The notes under the pieces were generated by a model. That model saw only the letters and a list, made by a program, of their open reading frames with translations. It ran no database searches and was not told where the DNA came from. Position numbers and translations under genes: made by a program. Positions 17,839-26,563 of a stretch of DNA of 64,000 bases are shown here, piece by piece. The stretch's first letter is position 1. Every line of letters starts with the position of its first letter. This DNA comes from Phaeobacter sp. HF9A (GTDB lineage: Bacteria > Pseudomonadota > Alphaproteobacteria > Rhodobacterales > Rhodobacteraceae), in NCBI RefSeq assembly GCF_011806385.1, contig NZ_JAATOX010000004.1:21594-85593 (forward strand), in the 5' to 3' direction.

Positions 17839-17852
17839 GTGTCATTTGACAC
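17839..17852. promoter_or_regulatory. Candidate Crp/Fnr-type operator of the needle operon (perfect dyad)
   Basis: GTGTC-ATTT-GACAC: perfect 5-bp half sites with a 4-base spacer. It lies between the Crp/Fnr gene stop and the 17956 gene, centred about 110 bases before that start. Confidence 0.6.
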
Positions 17853-17955
17853 AGCCACCCGGGCGCTGAGCGGGCAAGGTAGAAACGGAATTCATGTTGC
17901 CCCAGAAAGAAGAGGTCCGCTGGTGTTCGGGTTTTCGCAATTGGAAGAAAGGCTG

Positions 17956-18147
17956 ATGTCAGAGACCGCATCCGACGTGATGCGCGACTGCCTGTCCCGC
18001 CTTGAAACGCTGAAAGCGCAAACCGCAAAAGCCAGCGATGCCGGTCTTGCACCGCAAGACCACGAAACGGCGCAACGCATTCTCACGGCCATTGGGGCCT
18101 GCAAACACATTCTTGCCTCGCAAGGTTTCAAGGAGACACAGAAATGA
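17956..18147 (+). CDS. Small T3SS protein upstream of the needle subunit (putative co-chaperone)
   Basis: A 63-residue helical protein (MSETASDVMRDCLSRLETLK), with GAAGAAAGG before the ATG at 17956. Its stop overlaps the sctF start by 4 bases. In Ysc/Esc systems, small helical chaperones (SctE-type YscE, EscE) of this size hold the needle subunit together with a TPR protein; here a TPR-like protein is encoded just after sctF (18559). The role is therefore inferred from size, helicity and position. Confidence 0.55.
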   Translation: MSETASDVMRDCLSRLETLKAQTAKASDAGLAPQDHETAQRILTAIGACKHILASQGFKETQK

Positions 18148-18461
18148 CCGTCGGGACAACCACAGATTCTTGGGGAATCGATTCAGCGAACTGGGGCACG
18201 GGGTCATCCTCCACCGGCTATAACTACGTTGAGCGCGACGGGTTTGATCTGATCTGGCGCCAAGAGTATCTGCAAGCCCAGACCCAGGCAATCGAGAGCG
18301 ATATCGCCGAGATCGAGCAGAACGCGAACCTTTCCGACACCGAAAAGATGTACGCGATGCAGATGGCAATGAACACCTGGTCCGCCGTGACCAACCTGCG
18401 CACGAACATGCTCAAGACCATCGCCGATACGCTCAAGACGATTGTTCGCAACGTCGCGTGA
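18144..18461 (+). CDS. sctF: T3SS needle subunit SctF
   Basis: A 105-residue protein. The C-terminal half matches needle proteins of the EscF/YscF/PrgI type: DTEKMYAMQMAMNTWSAVTN then MLKTIADTLKTIVRNVA aligns with EscF DPEKMLELQFAVQQYSAYVN and MLKTIKDLVSTISNRSF. Helix-turn-helix hairpin organisation and hydrophobic C-terminus fit. The N-terminal 35 residues are longer than usual and Gly/Ser/Thr-rich (TTTDSWGIDSANWGTGSSS). It polymerises outside the cell into the needle. A stem-loop and a strong terminator follow at once, as for an abundant structural subunit. Confidence 0.85.
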   Translation: MTVGTTTDSWGIDSANWGTGSSSTGYNYVERDGFDLIWRQEYLQAQTQAIESDIAEIEQNANLSDTEKMYAMQMAMNTWSAVTNLRTNMLKTIADTLKTIVRNVA

Positions 18462-18472
18462 TGCGATTTGGT

Positions 18473-18494
18473 GATGTCGTGTCACAGCGACATC
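18473..18494 (+). other. Stem-loop after sctF
   Basis: GATGTCG-tgtcacag-CGACATC, a perfect 7-bp stem with an 8-base loop, 11 bases after the sctF stop and just before the terminator. No T-run follows; it could protect the sctF mRNA 3' end. Confidence 0.5.
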
Positions 18495-18501
18495 CCGTAT
18501 T

Positions 18502-18528
18502 GGAACGGCCTGCGGGGCCGTTCCTTTT
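18502..18528 (+). terminator. Rho-independent terminator between sctF and the sctG-like gene
   Basis: GGAACGGCC-tgcgg-GGCCGTTCC is a perfect 9-bp stem followed by TTTT. It lies between the needle gene and the next gene of the same operon, so it probably reduces downstream expression relative to the needle subunit. Confidence 0.88.
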
Positions 18529-18558
18529 GTTTCCGGGGACCACTTGCGAGACCATACC

Positions 18559-18954
18559 ATGCGTGATGCGCTCCTGCCGGCGGCGTCAGACCTCGGAGCA
18601 CAAGAGGCCGATTTCCTGCTGATCGCGATTTTCGTGCGATTGCAGCATCAGCGCCCGGAGGAAGCCAAGGTGCTGATCGACGGCGCGCTCGCGGCCGGGC
18701 TGCGCAGCCCCGAGATCGCCTTTGCCTCTGCCGTCGTGGAAAACACCCTTGGCAACCATACCGCTGCGCTGGAGGCGGTGGCCCTCTGCGAGGAGGTCGA
18801 GCCGGCCAAGGTCAACCTTGGCGCCAAGACGCGCCGCCGGCTTCGGATGCGATCTTACATCAAGGCCCGCAGCCTCTATGCGCTGCATGGGGAGCTGGGC
18901 GAAGACGGCCGCGCGGCGCTTGATTTCTACATGCGGCAAAGCGGGCCGGCCTAG
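18559..18954 (+). CDS. TPR-like T3SS protein, putative needle chaperone (SctG-like)
   Basis: A 131-residue helical protein from the ATG at 18559 (MRDALLPAASDLGAQ; an in-frame TTG lies 15 bases upstream behind GGGGA). Paired helices (DFLLIAIFVRLQHQRPEEAKVLIDGALAAGL, EIAFASAVVENTLGNHTAALEAVALCEEV) have the spacing of TPR or HrpB1/YscG-type repeats. Lying two genes after the small helical protein and directly after sctF, it fits the YscG/EscG role of holding the needle subunit before export. It is separated from sctF by the terminator. Confidence 0.6.
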   Translation: MRDALLPAASDLGAQEADFLLIAIFVRLQHQRPEEAKVLIDGALAAGLRSPEIAFASAVVENTLGNHTAALEAVALCEEVEPAKVNLGAKTRRRLRMRSYIKARSLYALHGELGEDGRAALDFYMRQSGPA

Positions 18955-18965
18955 GTACGGATGAC

Positions 18966-19235
18966 CTAGCGCACCATCTTGGGGAAATTATCGAACAACC
19001 CCTGGGTAAAGGTCACCATCTCAGAGCCCAGAATCCCGGCCATGGCGGCGATGGTTATCGCCACGGCGATCAGTTTGATCGCAAAAGACAGGGTCTGCTC
19101 CTGGATCTGCGTCAGCGCCTGAAGAAGGCTGACCACGATGCCAACCAGCGACGCCACCACGATCGGTGGCATCGACAATATCATGACAAGCATCATCGCT
19201 TCGGTGATCTGGTTGGTAGCCTCGGCAGGCGTCAT
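18966..19235 (-). CDS. sctS: T3SS export gate protein SctS (YscS/FliQ)
   Basis: An 89-residue protein with two hydrophobic helices (AMMLVMILSMPPIVVASLVGIVVSLLQALTQIQEQTL and IKLIAVAITIAAMAGILG). The segment LLQALTQIQEQTLSF is the highly conserved core of the FliQ/SctS family. It forms the export gate with SctR and SctT. Last gene of the large minus-strand operon (26395 to 18966), 12 bases after sctR. Converges with the sctG-like gene, whose stop is 11 bases away. Confidence 0.96.
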   Translation of the reverse strand: MTPAEATNQITEAMMLVMILSMPPIVVASLVGIVVSLLQALTQIQEQTLSFAIKLIAVAITIAAMAGILGSEMVTFTQGLFDNFPKMVR

Positions 19236-19247
19236 GATGCGGCCCCT

Positions 19248-19892
19248 CTATATGGCATAGGTCTGAATGAGACCGAGGATCAACCGCGACCAACCGTCCA
19301 CCATCACAAAGAGAAATAGCTTGAACGGCAAGGAGATGGTCAAAGGTGACACCATCATCATCCCCATCGCCAACAGGATGTTGGACACGATCAGGTCGAT
19401 CGCGATGAACGGCAGATAGAGCAAGAAGCCAATTTCAAAGGCTTCGCGTAGCTGGCTCACCACAAAGGCGGGCAGCACCACCGCAAGGTTTTCGGCCGTG
19501 GCGCTGTCTTGAAGGCTCTCGGGCCAGATTTCCTTGGCCGCAAGCACGAAAAAGGTCCGCTCGCGTTCGTCGGAATGCAGGTTGATCCAGTTCAACAGCG
19601 GATCTTTGGCCGCAGAAAACGTGCGCTGCACCTCGGCGACGCTGTCGAACCGGTAGTCGCCGCTGGCCAGAATGTCGAAAGTTTCCACAAAAACGGGGGC
19701 CATAATGTAGCCGGATATGATGATCGCCAGGGCATTCAGCGCCATGTTCGGCGGGATTTGCTGCACCCCGAGCGCGTTGCGCACAAGCATGAGCACAACC
19801 GAAATCTTGATGAATGACGAGGCGACAACGGCCAGAAACGGCACCAGACCCGCAACGCCAAGCGCCAGGATAAGATTGAGCGGATCAATCAT
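19248..19892 (-). CDS. sctR: T3SS export gate protein SctR (YscR/FliP)
   Basis: A 214-residue inner-membrane protein from the ATG at 19892 (MIDPLNLILALGVAGLVPF), which overlaps the sctQ stop by 8 bases. Conserved family stretches: ASSFIKISVVLMLVRNALGVQQIPPNMALNALA and AFEIGFLLYLPFIAIDLIVSNILLAMGMMMVSP. Four helices with a long loop between the second and third, as usual. Forms the core export pore (5 SctR, 4 SctS, 1 SctT in known structures). Confidence 0.96.
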   Translation of the reverse strand: MIDPLNLILALGVAGLVPFLAVVASSFIKISVVLMLVRNALGVQQIPPNMALNALAIIISGYIMAPVFVETFDILASGDYRFDSVAEVQRTFSAAKDPLLNWINLHSDERERTFFVLAAKEIWPESLQDSATAENLAVVLPAFVVSQLREAFEIGFLLYLPFIAIDLIVSNILLAMGMMMVSPLTISLPFKLFLFVMVDGWSRLILGLIQTYAI

Positions 19893-20871
19893 TCCCGCGC
19901 GCTCCGAACAGGCTGGCGATCCGCACGGCGGGCTGGCCGTCGATGGTGATGAGGTGCCCATCGCCGATTTGCTTGCCGTTGACGGTCAGCTCCACCTCCA
20001 GCCCGGGCCCAATCTCGGGAAGGCTCAGCGGAAAGACCCCGCCGGGCGCAAGCGCGGCGATCTCGGCCAGCGGCAATTCGCCCTTCGCAATCGTAAAGGC
20101 CAAGGCCACCGGAATATCGCCGATCTCGGTCGCGGGGAGCGTCTCGTCGGCTGCATCGGTCGCGGTCATCTCGGGATCATCGCTCATGGTGGACACCTTC
20201 CACTCTTCGTTTATCTTCTGGGCTTCGACACGGAGCTTGCCCGCGCGCAAACGGCATTGATCGGGATCCGGCCCCGCCATCAGGCAATCGCCGGGGCGCA
20301 GGCTTTGCAGGACAGAACAGGCCATCGTGAGACCGCCACTTTCCAGGCTGATCCGAACCGGGATCACGGCGGCAAGGTGCTCGCTTTGGATCGGCAACTG
20401 GAAATCCGTCAGCTCCCGGGCGATCAGCGCACGCACGAATCCCGCTTGTGATCCGGCCAGCAGCACCGCGCTGGTTCCGCCCGATGGGTGGGTGATATCC
20501 GCGCGCAGCCAGATCTCGGCCGACTGGGGAGCAGAACAGGGCTGCATGCTGCATGCCCCCCACAAGGGCACCAACATGCGCAGGGCAGCGCGGGCGATCT
20601 CCTCGGCGAGCGCGCTGTCCAGCACCGCGAGGGCGTCCATGTCAAAGGCTTCGCCGGTCAGACCGGCAAAATCAAACGCCTCAAGCCGGGCGCGAATTCC
20701 GCTGCCGATGTCTTCGGACCAAAAGGCGGTGTCGGGGCGCGGATCGACCAGCGTCAAGCGGGCCGTCGCACCACCGGCAAGCGGCAGCGGTGTGTTCAGG
20801 AACCGGCAGGCCGCGTTCCAGAGCGTCACCTGATCGGTCAGACTCAGAATATCAAGGCGACCATCTTTCAT
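19885..20871 (-). CDS. sctQ: T3SS cytoplasmic sorting-platform protein SctQ
   Basis: A 328-residue soluble protein. The C-terminal 80 residues form a SpoA (FliN-type) domain: IPVALAFTIAKGELPLAEIAALAPG followed by PGLEVELTVNGKQIGDGHLI and VRIASLFG. A weaker SpoA-like segment lies at about residues 160-230. The N-terminal part is divergent, as normal for the family. SctQ forms the cytoplasmic pods that recruit the ATPase complex and chaperone-substrate pairs. Position between sctP and sctR is canonical. An internal start producing the free C-terminal domain, known in YscQ, cannot be confirmed here. Confidence 0.9.
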   Translation of the reverse strand: MKDGRLDILSLTDQVTLWNAACRFLNTPLPLAGGATARLTLVDPRPDTAFWSEDIGSGIRARLEAFDFAGLTGEAFDMDALAVLDSALAEEIARAALRMLVPLWGACSMQPCSAPQSAEIWLRADITHPSGGTSAVLLAGSQAGFVRALIARELTDFQLPIQSEHLAAVIPVRISLESGGLTMACSVLQSLRPGDCLMAGPDPDQCRLRAGKLRVEAQKINEEWKVSTMSDDPEMTATDAADETLPATEIGDIPVALAFTIAKGELPLAEIAALAPGGVFPLSLPEIGPGLEVELTVNGKQIGDGHLITIDGQPAVRIASLFGARGND

Positions 20872-21494
20872 CTGATCGGCTTGGCCCCATGGACCGGACC
20901 GCGCAGCGGATCAAACTCCGGTTTCGCCTCGGCCTCCTCCTGTTCTGACAGCACGCGAACAGCCTTGCCGGGGTGGCGCATCTGGATCTGCGCCGCCATG
21001 TCCCGCGCGATCGCCATGATCGCCGCACGGTCTGCCTCTGCCGGGCAGTGCAGCGTCACCGTGATCGCGGTGGCGGTCATCGAAAGCGTGGCCTCTCGGA
21101 CACCGGCGATGTCGAGCGGGATGTCAAAACGCAGGGCTTGAACCGCCAGGGCCGGACCGGTCTGCTTTGCCTCAAGCTGGTGCATCGCCACCTCGACCGC
21201 CTGCGCCGGAGCGCTGGCAGCGGATGTGTTCTGAGCCGCCGCAGCGGGCGGGGTCAACAAGGGCGAGCCGGTCATCGGCGCCAAAACCACAAGATCCTCG
21301 ACCTCGCTGTCGGCCTCCGTCCCTTTCGCGGCCTGAGCGCGCGCGGCCTGCACCTGCCGTCCCAGGGCTTCGGCCAGGGCCGCCTGTTGCTCCTGCTGCT
21401 GACGCCAGGGGGTGTTGCCCTGTTTTCCATGCTGCGGTGCCTGATCCAGCGTGCGCGCGTGCTGATCCTGCTGGCCCGATCCGTTGATATCCAT
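20868..21494 (-). CDS. sctP: SctP-like needle-length/substrate-switch protein
   Basis: A 208-residue protein from the ATG at 21494 ([11 protein letters not shown]). The first half is Gln/Ala-rich and disordered-looking (HGKQGNTPWRQQQEQQAAL); the second half forms a compact domain with strands and a helix (LRFDIPLDIAGVREATLSM, VTLHCPAEADRAAIMAIARDMAAQI), resembling the C-terminal FliK/YscP export-switch domain. Short for a YscP ruler, which suggests a short needle or a minimal switch. The call leans on its place between sctO and sctQ and on the overlap of both ends with those genes. Confidence 0.7.
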   Translation of the reverse strand: MDINGSGQQDQHARTLDQAPQHGKQGNTPWRQQQEQQAALAEALGRQVQAARAQAAKGTEADSEVEDLVVLAPMTGSPLLTPPAAAAQNTSAASAPAQAVEVAMHQLEAKQTGPALAVQALRFDIPLDIAGVREATLSMTATAITVTLHCPAEADRAAIMAIARDMAAQIQMRHPGKAVRVLSEQEEAEAKPEFDPLRGPVHGAKPIR

Positions 21495-21979
21495 CAGTGT
21501 AATCCTCCGATAAGGCGGGGGCGGCTGAACAAATCCTCGATTTCCGTCTCTTCGCGCGCCATGGCCGCGCCCTCGGCAATCTGGCGCATGTCGCTCAGAA
21601 GAGTGTCGATCTTCTCGTGCTCCGCCTCGCATTTGCGCAGCTCCTGACGCGCCTGTTTCAGCTGCTCCTGACAGCGCCGCACATGGTCGCGCGCCCGGTC
21701 ACGCCGGTCCGACAGCCATTGATGCGCTTCAATCAGCGCATGGACCCGTTCCTTGACCTCATCGACCTCCGCCGTGCCGATTTCCTGCCCCAGGATCGGC
21801 TCGAACAGCGCCCGTTCGCGCGCCGGCAGCGTCGCGGCGCTTTCCTCCACCTCGCGCGACAGCGCCTCGGCCCGCTCTTCGGCGTCACGCAGGGTGCTGC
21901 GCGCCGCTTCCAGGGCACGAAGCGCCTTGTTCTGGCGCAGTTCCTTCACCTCTTTCAGAACGCGGAACTGGGCAATCAT
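21494..21979 (-). CDS. sctO: T3SS central stalk protein SctO (YscO/FliJ)
   Basis: A 161-residue almost continuous coiled coil ([18 protein letters not shown] ... [31 protein letters not shown]), the typical two-helix hairpin of YscO/FliJ. It would insert into the centre of the SctN hexamer and link it to SctV. The start overlaps the sctN stop by 4 bases and the stop touches the sctP start. Confidence 0.88.
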   Translation of the reverse strand: MIAQFRVLKEVKELRQNKALRALEAARSTLRDAEERAEALSREVEESAATLPARERALFEPILGQEIGTAEVDEVKERVHALIEAHQWLSDRRDRARDHVRRCQEQLKQARQELRKCEAEHEKIDTLLSDMRQIAEGAAMAREETEIEDLFSRPRLIGGLH

Positions 21980-23352
21980 CGGGTCAGCTCCCGCAGACGC
22001 GCGAGCGTCTCTTCATAGGGCATGAGGTCATCCGTCCGCTGGCGCAGGAAATCGCGGATGGCATCGTGTTTCTCGATCGCCTTGTCGGTGCGCGGATCGC
22101 TCCCCTTCTGGTATTCACCGATTTTCACCAGCAGCTCGACATCCTGATAAAGCGCCAGCCACTCGTTGACGGTTCCGGCCATGTCACGGTGATCGGGCGC
22201 GACAACTTTGGTCATCACCCGGCTTTTCGAGGCCAGGACGTCAATCGCGGGATAGTGGTTCTGAGCACCAAGCTTGCGCGACAGGATGATGTGCCCATCC
22301 AGAATGGATCGGGTCTCGTCCGCGATCGGCTCATTCATGTCGTCACCTTCCACCAGCACCGTATAAAGCGCCGTGATAGAGCCGCGATCACTCATTCCGG
22401 CCCGCTCCAACAGGCGGGGCAACATGGCAAAAACGGACGGCGGAAAGCCACGCCGGGTCGGGGGCTCCCCCGCGGCCAGGCCGATCTCGCGCTGCGCCCG
22501 GGCAAACCGCGTGACGCTGTCCATCAGGAAAAGCACCCGCTTGCCCTGGTCGCGGAAAAACTCGGCGATCGCGGTCGCGACAGAGGCGGCCTTGGCGCGC
22601 TCCATCGAGGATTTGTCAGAGGTCGCCACCACGATCACCGCGCGCTTCAGCCCCTCCGGCCCCAGGTCATGTTCGATGAATTCGCGAACCTCTCTGCCGC
22701 GTTCCCCGATCAGGGCCAGAACCGTGACATCGACATCCGCACCTTTGACCAGCATCGACAGCAGCGTGGATTTACCGCCCCCCGCCGCCGCAAAGATCCC
22801 CATGCGCTGGCCCTCGCCACAGGTGAGCAGCCCATCAAGGGCGCGCACCCCCAGCGACAGGGGGGTGTCGATGATACGGCGCTTCATGGGATCGGGCGGC
22901 GCGCGATAGACGGGCACATGGGCCTCGGCTTCGAACGGCAGATCAAGCCCATCAATAAAATCGCCAAAGCCATCAAGAACCCGGCCGACAAGGCCGTCGC
23001 CCACGGCCACGGATTGCACCTGCCCGGTCGGATAGACCTCGGTCGCAGGCGACACGCCCTGGATATCGCCGATCGGGGACAACAGCGCCTCGGGCCCGGC
23101 AAAGCCGACCACCTCAGCCGCCAGATGGTGGTCGCTTTCGCGGGTATAGAGGTTGACCAGCTCGCCGACCTGAACATCGGGCGCGACTGCGTGAATGATC
23201 GTGCCGACCACCTTTTTCACCCGCCCCGTCAGCCGAAACGGCTGGCAGCGCAGCGCCCGCGCGCGCAGGCGGTCCGGCGCGGCGGCAAGCCGCGCAAGAT
23301 CCGCCCGGGGGAGAGGGAGGCTGTCTGTCCTGTTGTCCTCAGATGCCATCAT
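21976..23352 (-). CDS. sctN: T3SS ATPase SctN
   Basis: A 458-residue ATPase of the F1-beta/FliI family. Walker [10 protein letters not shown] (188-196), the [11 protein letters not shown] motif (from 215), Walker B RVLFLMD (272-278) followed by [24 protein letters not shown], the T3SS ATPase signature. An N-terminal domain and a C-terminal helical domain ([19 protein letters not shown]) are present. It strips chaperones and unfolds substrates at the export gate. The operon order sctN, O, P, Q, R, S is canonical. Confidence 0.98.
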   Translation of the reverse strand: MMASEDNRTDSLPLPRADLARLAAAPDRLRARALRCQPFRLTGRVKKVVGTIIHAVAPDVQVGELVNLYTRESDHHLAAEVVGFAGPEALLSPIGDIQGVSPATEVYPTGQVQSVAVGDGLVGRVLDGFGDFIDGLDLPFEAEAHVPVYRAPPDPMKRRIIDTPLSLGVRALDGLLTCGEGQRMGIFAAAGGGKSTLLSMLVKGADVDVTVLALIGERGREVREFIEHDLGPEGLKRAVIVVATSDKSSMERAKAASVATAIAEFFRDQGKRVLFLMDSVTRFARAQREIGLAAGEPPTRRGFPPSVFAMLPRLLERAGMSDRGSITALYTVLVEGDDMNEPIADETRSILDGHIILSRKLGAQNHYPAIDVLASKSRVMTKVVAPDHRDMAGTVNEWLALYQDVELLVKIGEYQKGSDPRTDKAIEKHDAIRDFLRQRTDDLMPYEETLARLRELTR

Positions 23353-23360
23353 CGCTGCCC

Positions 23361-23975
23361 CTACCCCTCTTGCAGTTCAAGAAGGCTGCGCAGCTGCTCC
23401 AGCGTGTCCTGCAACACGAAACTCACCACGCCGAGGTCGGTTTCCAGTCGCAGGTTCGGCGCTGAAAGCGTGGCGTCGGCAATCACATCGACCAGCTCGA
23501 TTTCGGGAAATTCCGTCAGCAACCCGGACAGGGTCGCGCGCAGCTCCTCCTGCATGTCGGGCGCGACGAACAATTGCCCGCGTCGTTGACTGCGCATGGT
23601 CGCAAGGGCGGAGCGGGCCAGCTCACGTGTCAGCTGCTCGTCGGAATAGCGCTCGATGATCCGGGTGACACAATCATGCACCAGCCGCCCCAGATCACGC
23701 TCCATCGCGGCCAGCTGCTGGTCGATCCGGTGCTGCTCTGCCAGCATGCGACCGGCGGCTTGACGCTCCGCTTCGGCGGTGCCCTCGGCAAACCCGCGCG
23801 CCTTCTCGGCGTCATAAACCTCTTGCGCGGCGTGGCGGATCGCCTCGGCCTCCGCTTCGGCGGCCTTCAGCAGGGCGTCAGCGCCTGCAATGGCGGTCAG
23901 CGTTTCGGCGCGCAGCACGCCATCCGGTGCGGACAGCGACACCCCAAGGGTATTCAGCCGGTAGACCTCGCTCAT
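23361..23975 (-). CDS. sctL: T3SS ATPase stator/regulator SctL (YscL/FliH)
   Basis: A 204-residue protein from the ATG at 23975 ([13 protein letters not shown]), overlapping the sctK stop by 4 bases. The middle is an Ala/Glu-rich helical stalk ([45 protein letters not shown]) with the GFAEG segment common in FliH/YscL; the C-terminal globular part ([43 protein letters not shown]) is like the F-ATPase delta/E subunit. It links SctN to SctQ. A much longer in-frame extension upstream is a shadow of sctK. Confidence 0.9.
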   Translation of the reverse strand: MSEVYRLNTLGVSLSAPDGVLRAETLTAIAGADALLKAAEAEAEAIRHAAQEVYDAEKARGFAEGTAEAERQAAGRMLAEQHRIDQQLAAMERDLGRLVHDCVTRIIERYSDEQLTRELARSALATMRSQRRGQLFVAPDMQEELRATLSGLLTEFPEIELVDVIADATLSAPNLRLETDLGVVSFVLQDTLEQLRSLLELQEG

Positions 23976-24628
23976 GCGGTGCCCCCCCGCGCCATGGCGC
24001 GCAGGGCCTGTTTCACCGTCTGCGCGTCTGGTTCCGGCGCGTCCTGCGGCAGGGCGCCGGTGCTGCGCAGCGCATAGACGTGACCGGCGGCTGGCTGGCT
24101 CGCCATCAGGCAGGCCGCCATGAGCCGATGCGCGGTCTTTGCTGCCGGATGGCTGGCGAAATCCGCGCCGCTCAAGGTCGCGCCCTCGTCGAATTGTGCC
24201 AGGAGATGGCAAAAAGCGGCCCCTTCGCGCAGCGCGAATTCAAAGGCATCGGCGCCGAACAGGGCCGCCATGGCCTCCCGCTCCGCTTTCAGCAGTGCGG
24301 CGCGCAGGCGCGGGGCATGGATCGCGGCGGCAAGAAACCGTTGCGCCTTGGACAGCTGCGCCTCGGGCGCCAGGGCCAGCTTCAGCGCGGTGCTCATCTC
24401 CGGCGTGAGACGTTCAGGCAGCGCCCGGGTCGCCCGCGCAATCTCGCTCAGAACCGCCCCGGCGGGGGTCGCGGCAAGGGCCTTGGGCGCGAGGGCGCGA
24501 AACTCCGGCGCATGAAACAGCGCCGGAAGCGTCGCCGCGCCCGCGGGCAGGACCGACAGCGGATCCGCCAGCAGACGCGCCACCCGCAGGGTCGCTTGTC
24601 CCGCCTCGCTGTCCAGCGCGAGCGCCAT
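23972..24628 (-). CDS. sctK: T3SS sorting-platform adaptor SctK
   Basis: A 218-residue, alanine-rich helical protein lying between sctJ and sctL, where SctK is encoded in Ysc-type operons. ATG at 24628 overlaps the sctJ stop (TGATG) and AGAGGAGG is upstream. SctK proteins are weakly conserved; FEFALREGAAFCHLLAQFDEGATLSG and the C-terminal helical part fit the expected size and composition. It would connect SctD to SctQ in the cytoplasmic platform. Confidence 0.72.
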   Translation of the reverse strand: MALALDSEAGQATLRVARLLADPLSVLPAGAATLPALFHAPEFRALAPKALAATPAGAVLSEIARATRALPERLTPEMSTALKLALAPEAQLSKAQRFLAAAIHAPRLRAALLKAEREAMAALFGADAFEFALREGAAFCHLLAQFDEGATLSGADFASHPAAKTAHRLMAACLMASQPAAGHVYALRSTGALPQDAPEPDAQTVKQALRAMARGGTA

Positions 24629-25422
24629 CACGCCTCCTCTGCGGGCGCTGCCGCCTCGCGCAAGCGATGGTTCATCACCGCAAGGACCACAATGCCGGCC
24701 AAGGCCGCGAGAAGCGCCAGCGCGCCCAGGATCACCCCGGTGCGCAGCGCCGCTTCGGAACTGCGCGCCACATCGAGCCCCATGCTGCGCACGGTCGGCA
24801 TCGCCTCTGGCGCATTGGGAACAGTTTCGGACGCGGCTTCCACCAGCACCACGGTGATCGCCTCGTAGTCCACGCCCTCGATCGAATTGGCAACAAGCCG
24901 GCGGATCTGCGGCACCAGGAAATCAAGGTCGTACCCCGCCTGCTGCTTGATGAACACCGCCGCGGAGGCCGGTTTCGCCTGCTGACCCAGCGCCGCTTCC
25001 TCGGGCATGACCACATGCACGCGGGCCACAAGCACCCCGTCGATTTCCTGCAATGTCCTGGCCACGTCCTCGCCAAGCGCGTAGATATAGCGCACCCGCT
25101 CCTCAAAGGGCGAGGACACGATGCCGCCACCGGAAAACACCTGGCCGATGGTCTCGCGGGTGTTGCGCGGCAGGCCCTTGTTGTCCAGTACCGTGAGCGC
25201 TCGCTGCAAATCGCTTTCTTCAACCGAGATGGAGAAAACACCATCGCCGATCGCCGTCTTGGAGGCAGAAATATTCTGCGCCAGAAGCGCCGCAAGCATT
25301 TCGTTCGCCTCCCGTTCGGAGACGTTGGAATAGATCTCGGTCTGGCAGGCCGCCAGCAGACACAGCGCCGTCAGAGCCATCGCCACGTGGCGCAGGAAAA
25401 ACCGTTTCATGGCTGACGTCAT
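24628..25422 (-). CDS. sctJ: T3SS inner-ring lipoprotein SctJ (YscJ/PrgK)
   Basis: A 264-residue lipoprotein: signal sequence with lipobox LLAAC, then the conserved EREANEMLAALLAQNISASK, VFSGGGIVSSPFEERVRYIYALGEDVARTLQEIDGVLVARVHVVMPEEA and VDYEAITVVLVEA of the YscJ family. A C-terminal membrane helix (ILGALALLAALAGIVVLAV, about 230-248) anchors it. Forms the inner ring with SctD. The ATG at 25422 overlaps the sctI stop by 4 bases; MKR four codons later could also be used. Confidence 0.96.
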   Translation of the reverse strand: MTSAMKRFFLRHVAMALTALCLLAACQTEIYSNVSEREANEMLAALLAQNISASKTAIGDGVFSISVEESDLQRALTVLDNKGLPRNTRETIGQVFSGGGIVSSPFEERVRYIYALGEDVARTLQEIDGVLVARVHVVMPEEAALGQQAKPASAAVFIKQQAGYDLDFLVPQIRRLVANSIEGVDYEAITVVLVEAASETVPNAPEAMPTVRSMGLDVARSSEAALRTGVILGALALLAALAGIVVLAVMNHRLREAAAPAEEA

Positions 25423-26009
25423 TGGCCTTTCATCAGGCTGTCCATCGCCTGCGTGGATTTCCCGGCGAGTTTTGACGAGACATCCACGAGAACCGAATAC
25501 TCGACCACTTCCGCCTGTAGGCTGACCATGGCCTGAACGCTCATCTCGGTGTGCTCCATCCTGTTGCCGATGCCGCCGATCTTGTCATCAAAGACACTGC
25601 GCATGCGTTCCAGACCGGAAAGGATCGTCTGGCCCGGCGTTGCCTCCACGCTGCCGACCTCTGGTCCGGCCAAACCAAGCCCGCTTGCGGCGCGATCATC
25701 GGCAGCGCGCCCTTGCGACACCTGCTGCGGTGCCTGCGCGGCGGACAGCGGATTGAACTCCTGCGCCCCGACGGGACGGATTTGCCCGGTCGAAGCTGGC
25801 AATTCCGTCAGCGGGCCAACCTGCGCCAGCCGCACCGGCTCAGCCCCCGAAAGCGCCGCGGTGTCGCGCCCGGTGAGCGCATCGCGCATCGCCGTTTCAA
25901 ACCGCCCCATGCTGTCGCCCTTGGCCGCATTGCCAACGGCCTCGGCTGTGTTTGACCCAGGCTGTAACCCCGTCAGGAGCGTCCGCCCCAATTCGCTCGC
26001 CGCTGTCAT
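25419..26009 (-). CDS. sctI: T3SS inner rod SctI
   Basis: A 196-residue protein. The C-terminal 60 residues (MEHTEMSVQAMVSLQAEVVEYSVLVDVSSKLAGKSTQAMDSLMKGQ) match SctI/YscI rod proteins, where a MxxLQ...YS...KxxxK pattern is conserved and the family ends in a short hydrophobic tail. It is longer than YscI (about 115 residues) because of a disordered Ala/Gly/Pro-rich N-terminal half. Position directly before sctJ is canonical. Confidence 0.88.
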   Translation of the reverse strand: MTAASELGRTLLTGLQPGSNTAEAVGNAAKGDSMGRFETAMRDALTGRDTAALSGAEPVRLAQVGPLTELPASTGQIRPVGAQEFNPLSAAQAPQQVSQGRAADDRAASGLGLAGPEVGSVEATPGQTILSGLERMRSVFDDKIGGIGNRMEHTEMSVQAMVSLQAEVVEYSVLVDVSSKLAGKSTQAMDSLMKGQ

Positions 26010-26395
26010 CCGACCTGTCCTTTTATTGGTTGTTGTCCGTGGGCGTCATCCAGCGCGGCGCTGGCCATGGCGATGAGCTCCGGCGCGGCGCGCATCGCGG
26101 TCAGATCGTCCAGCAAGGCTTCGGCCTGACGCCTGTCGCCAGCCATGCCATGCGCCATGACGGAAAACGCAACCACGGTCTCGGTCTGCGGCGCCTTGGC
26201 CAGAATCTGCTGCGCCTGCACGATCCGCCCCATGCCAAGCGCCGCCAGCGCCAAGCCGACAGCGCCGACCTCCTCGGTGGGACGCAAAATGGCCAGAGTC
26301 TCGAAAATATCGGCGGCGGCCGCAAGCTCGCCGCGGCTGATGCCGAGGAATCCGATCTCCGCGAACAGCCGCACCACGTCGGTTTCAAGGTTCAT
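26006..26395 (-). CDS. TPR-like T3SS protein (HrpB1/SctG-like)
   Basis: A 129-residue helical protein from the ATG at 26395 (MNLETDVVRLFAEIGFLGIS); it is the first gene of the sct operon running to sctS and overlaps sctI by 4 bases. Helix pairs (GELAAAADIFETLAILRPTEEVGAVGLALAALGMGRIVQAQQIL) show TPR-type periodicity as in HrpB1/HrpK or YscG-like proteins. It resembles the 18559 protein in size and organisation, so one may serve the needle and the other the inner rod. Role inferred only. Confidence 0.6.
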   Translation of the reverse strand: MNLETDVVRLFAEIGFLGISRGELAAAADIFETLAILRPTEEVGAVGLALAALGMGRIVQAQQILAKAPQTETVVAFSVMAHGMAGDRRQAEALLDDLTAMRAAPELIAMASAALDDAHGQQPIKGQVG

Positions 26396-26465
26396 GCCCA
26401 AGCTCGCTCGCCCCGCTGATTAAGGATTTCTTTACACGACCTGACACAGCCGCCGAAAATCGGGA

Positions 26466-26479
26466 ATGAAGTTTGACAC
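26466..26479. promoter_or_regulatory. Weak candidate operator between the sctI-S operon and sctV
   Basis: ATGAA-GTTT-GACAC: one perfect GACAC half and a poor left half. It lies in the divergent gap (26396-26563) between the two largest sct operons, where a regulated promoter is expected; a second TGACAC lies at 26451-26456. Only the position makes it worth listing. Confidence 0.3.
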
Positions 26480-26563
26480 ACTTGGTCGATCCCGGAGCCG
26501 GATACACCCGGCCAGAGGGGCCGTTTTCATGCCCCCATTTGTTGTGCTTCAAGGACAGACCCG

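Noticed and set aside
22066..23589. A 507-codon plus-strand open frame opposite sctN
   Set aside because: It is antisense to the fully supported sctN gene, is rich in Arg/His/Gly and has no ribosome site. High-GC coding strands often produce such mirrors.
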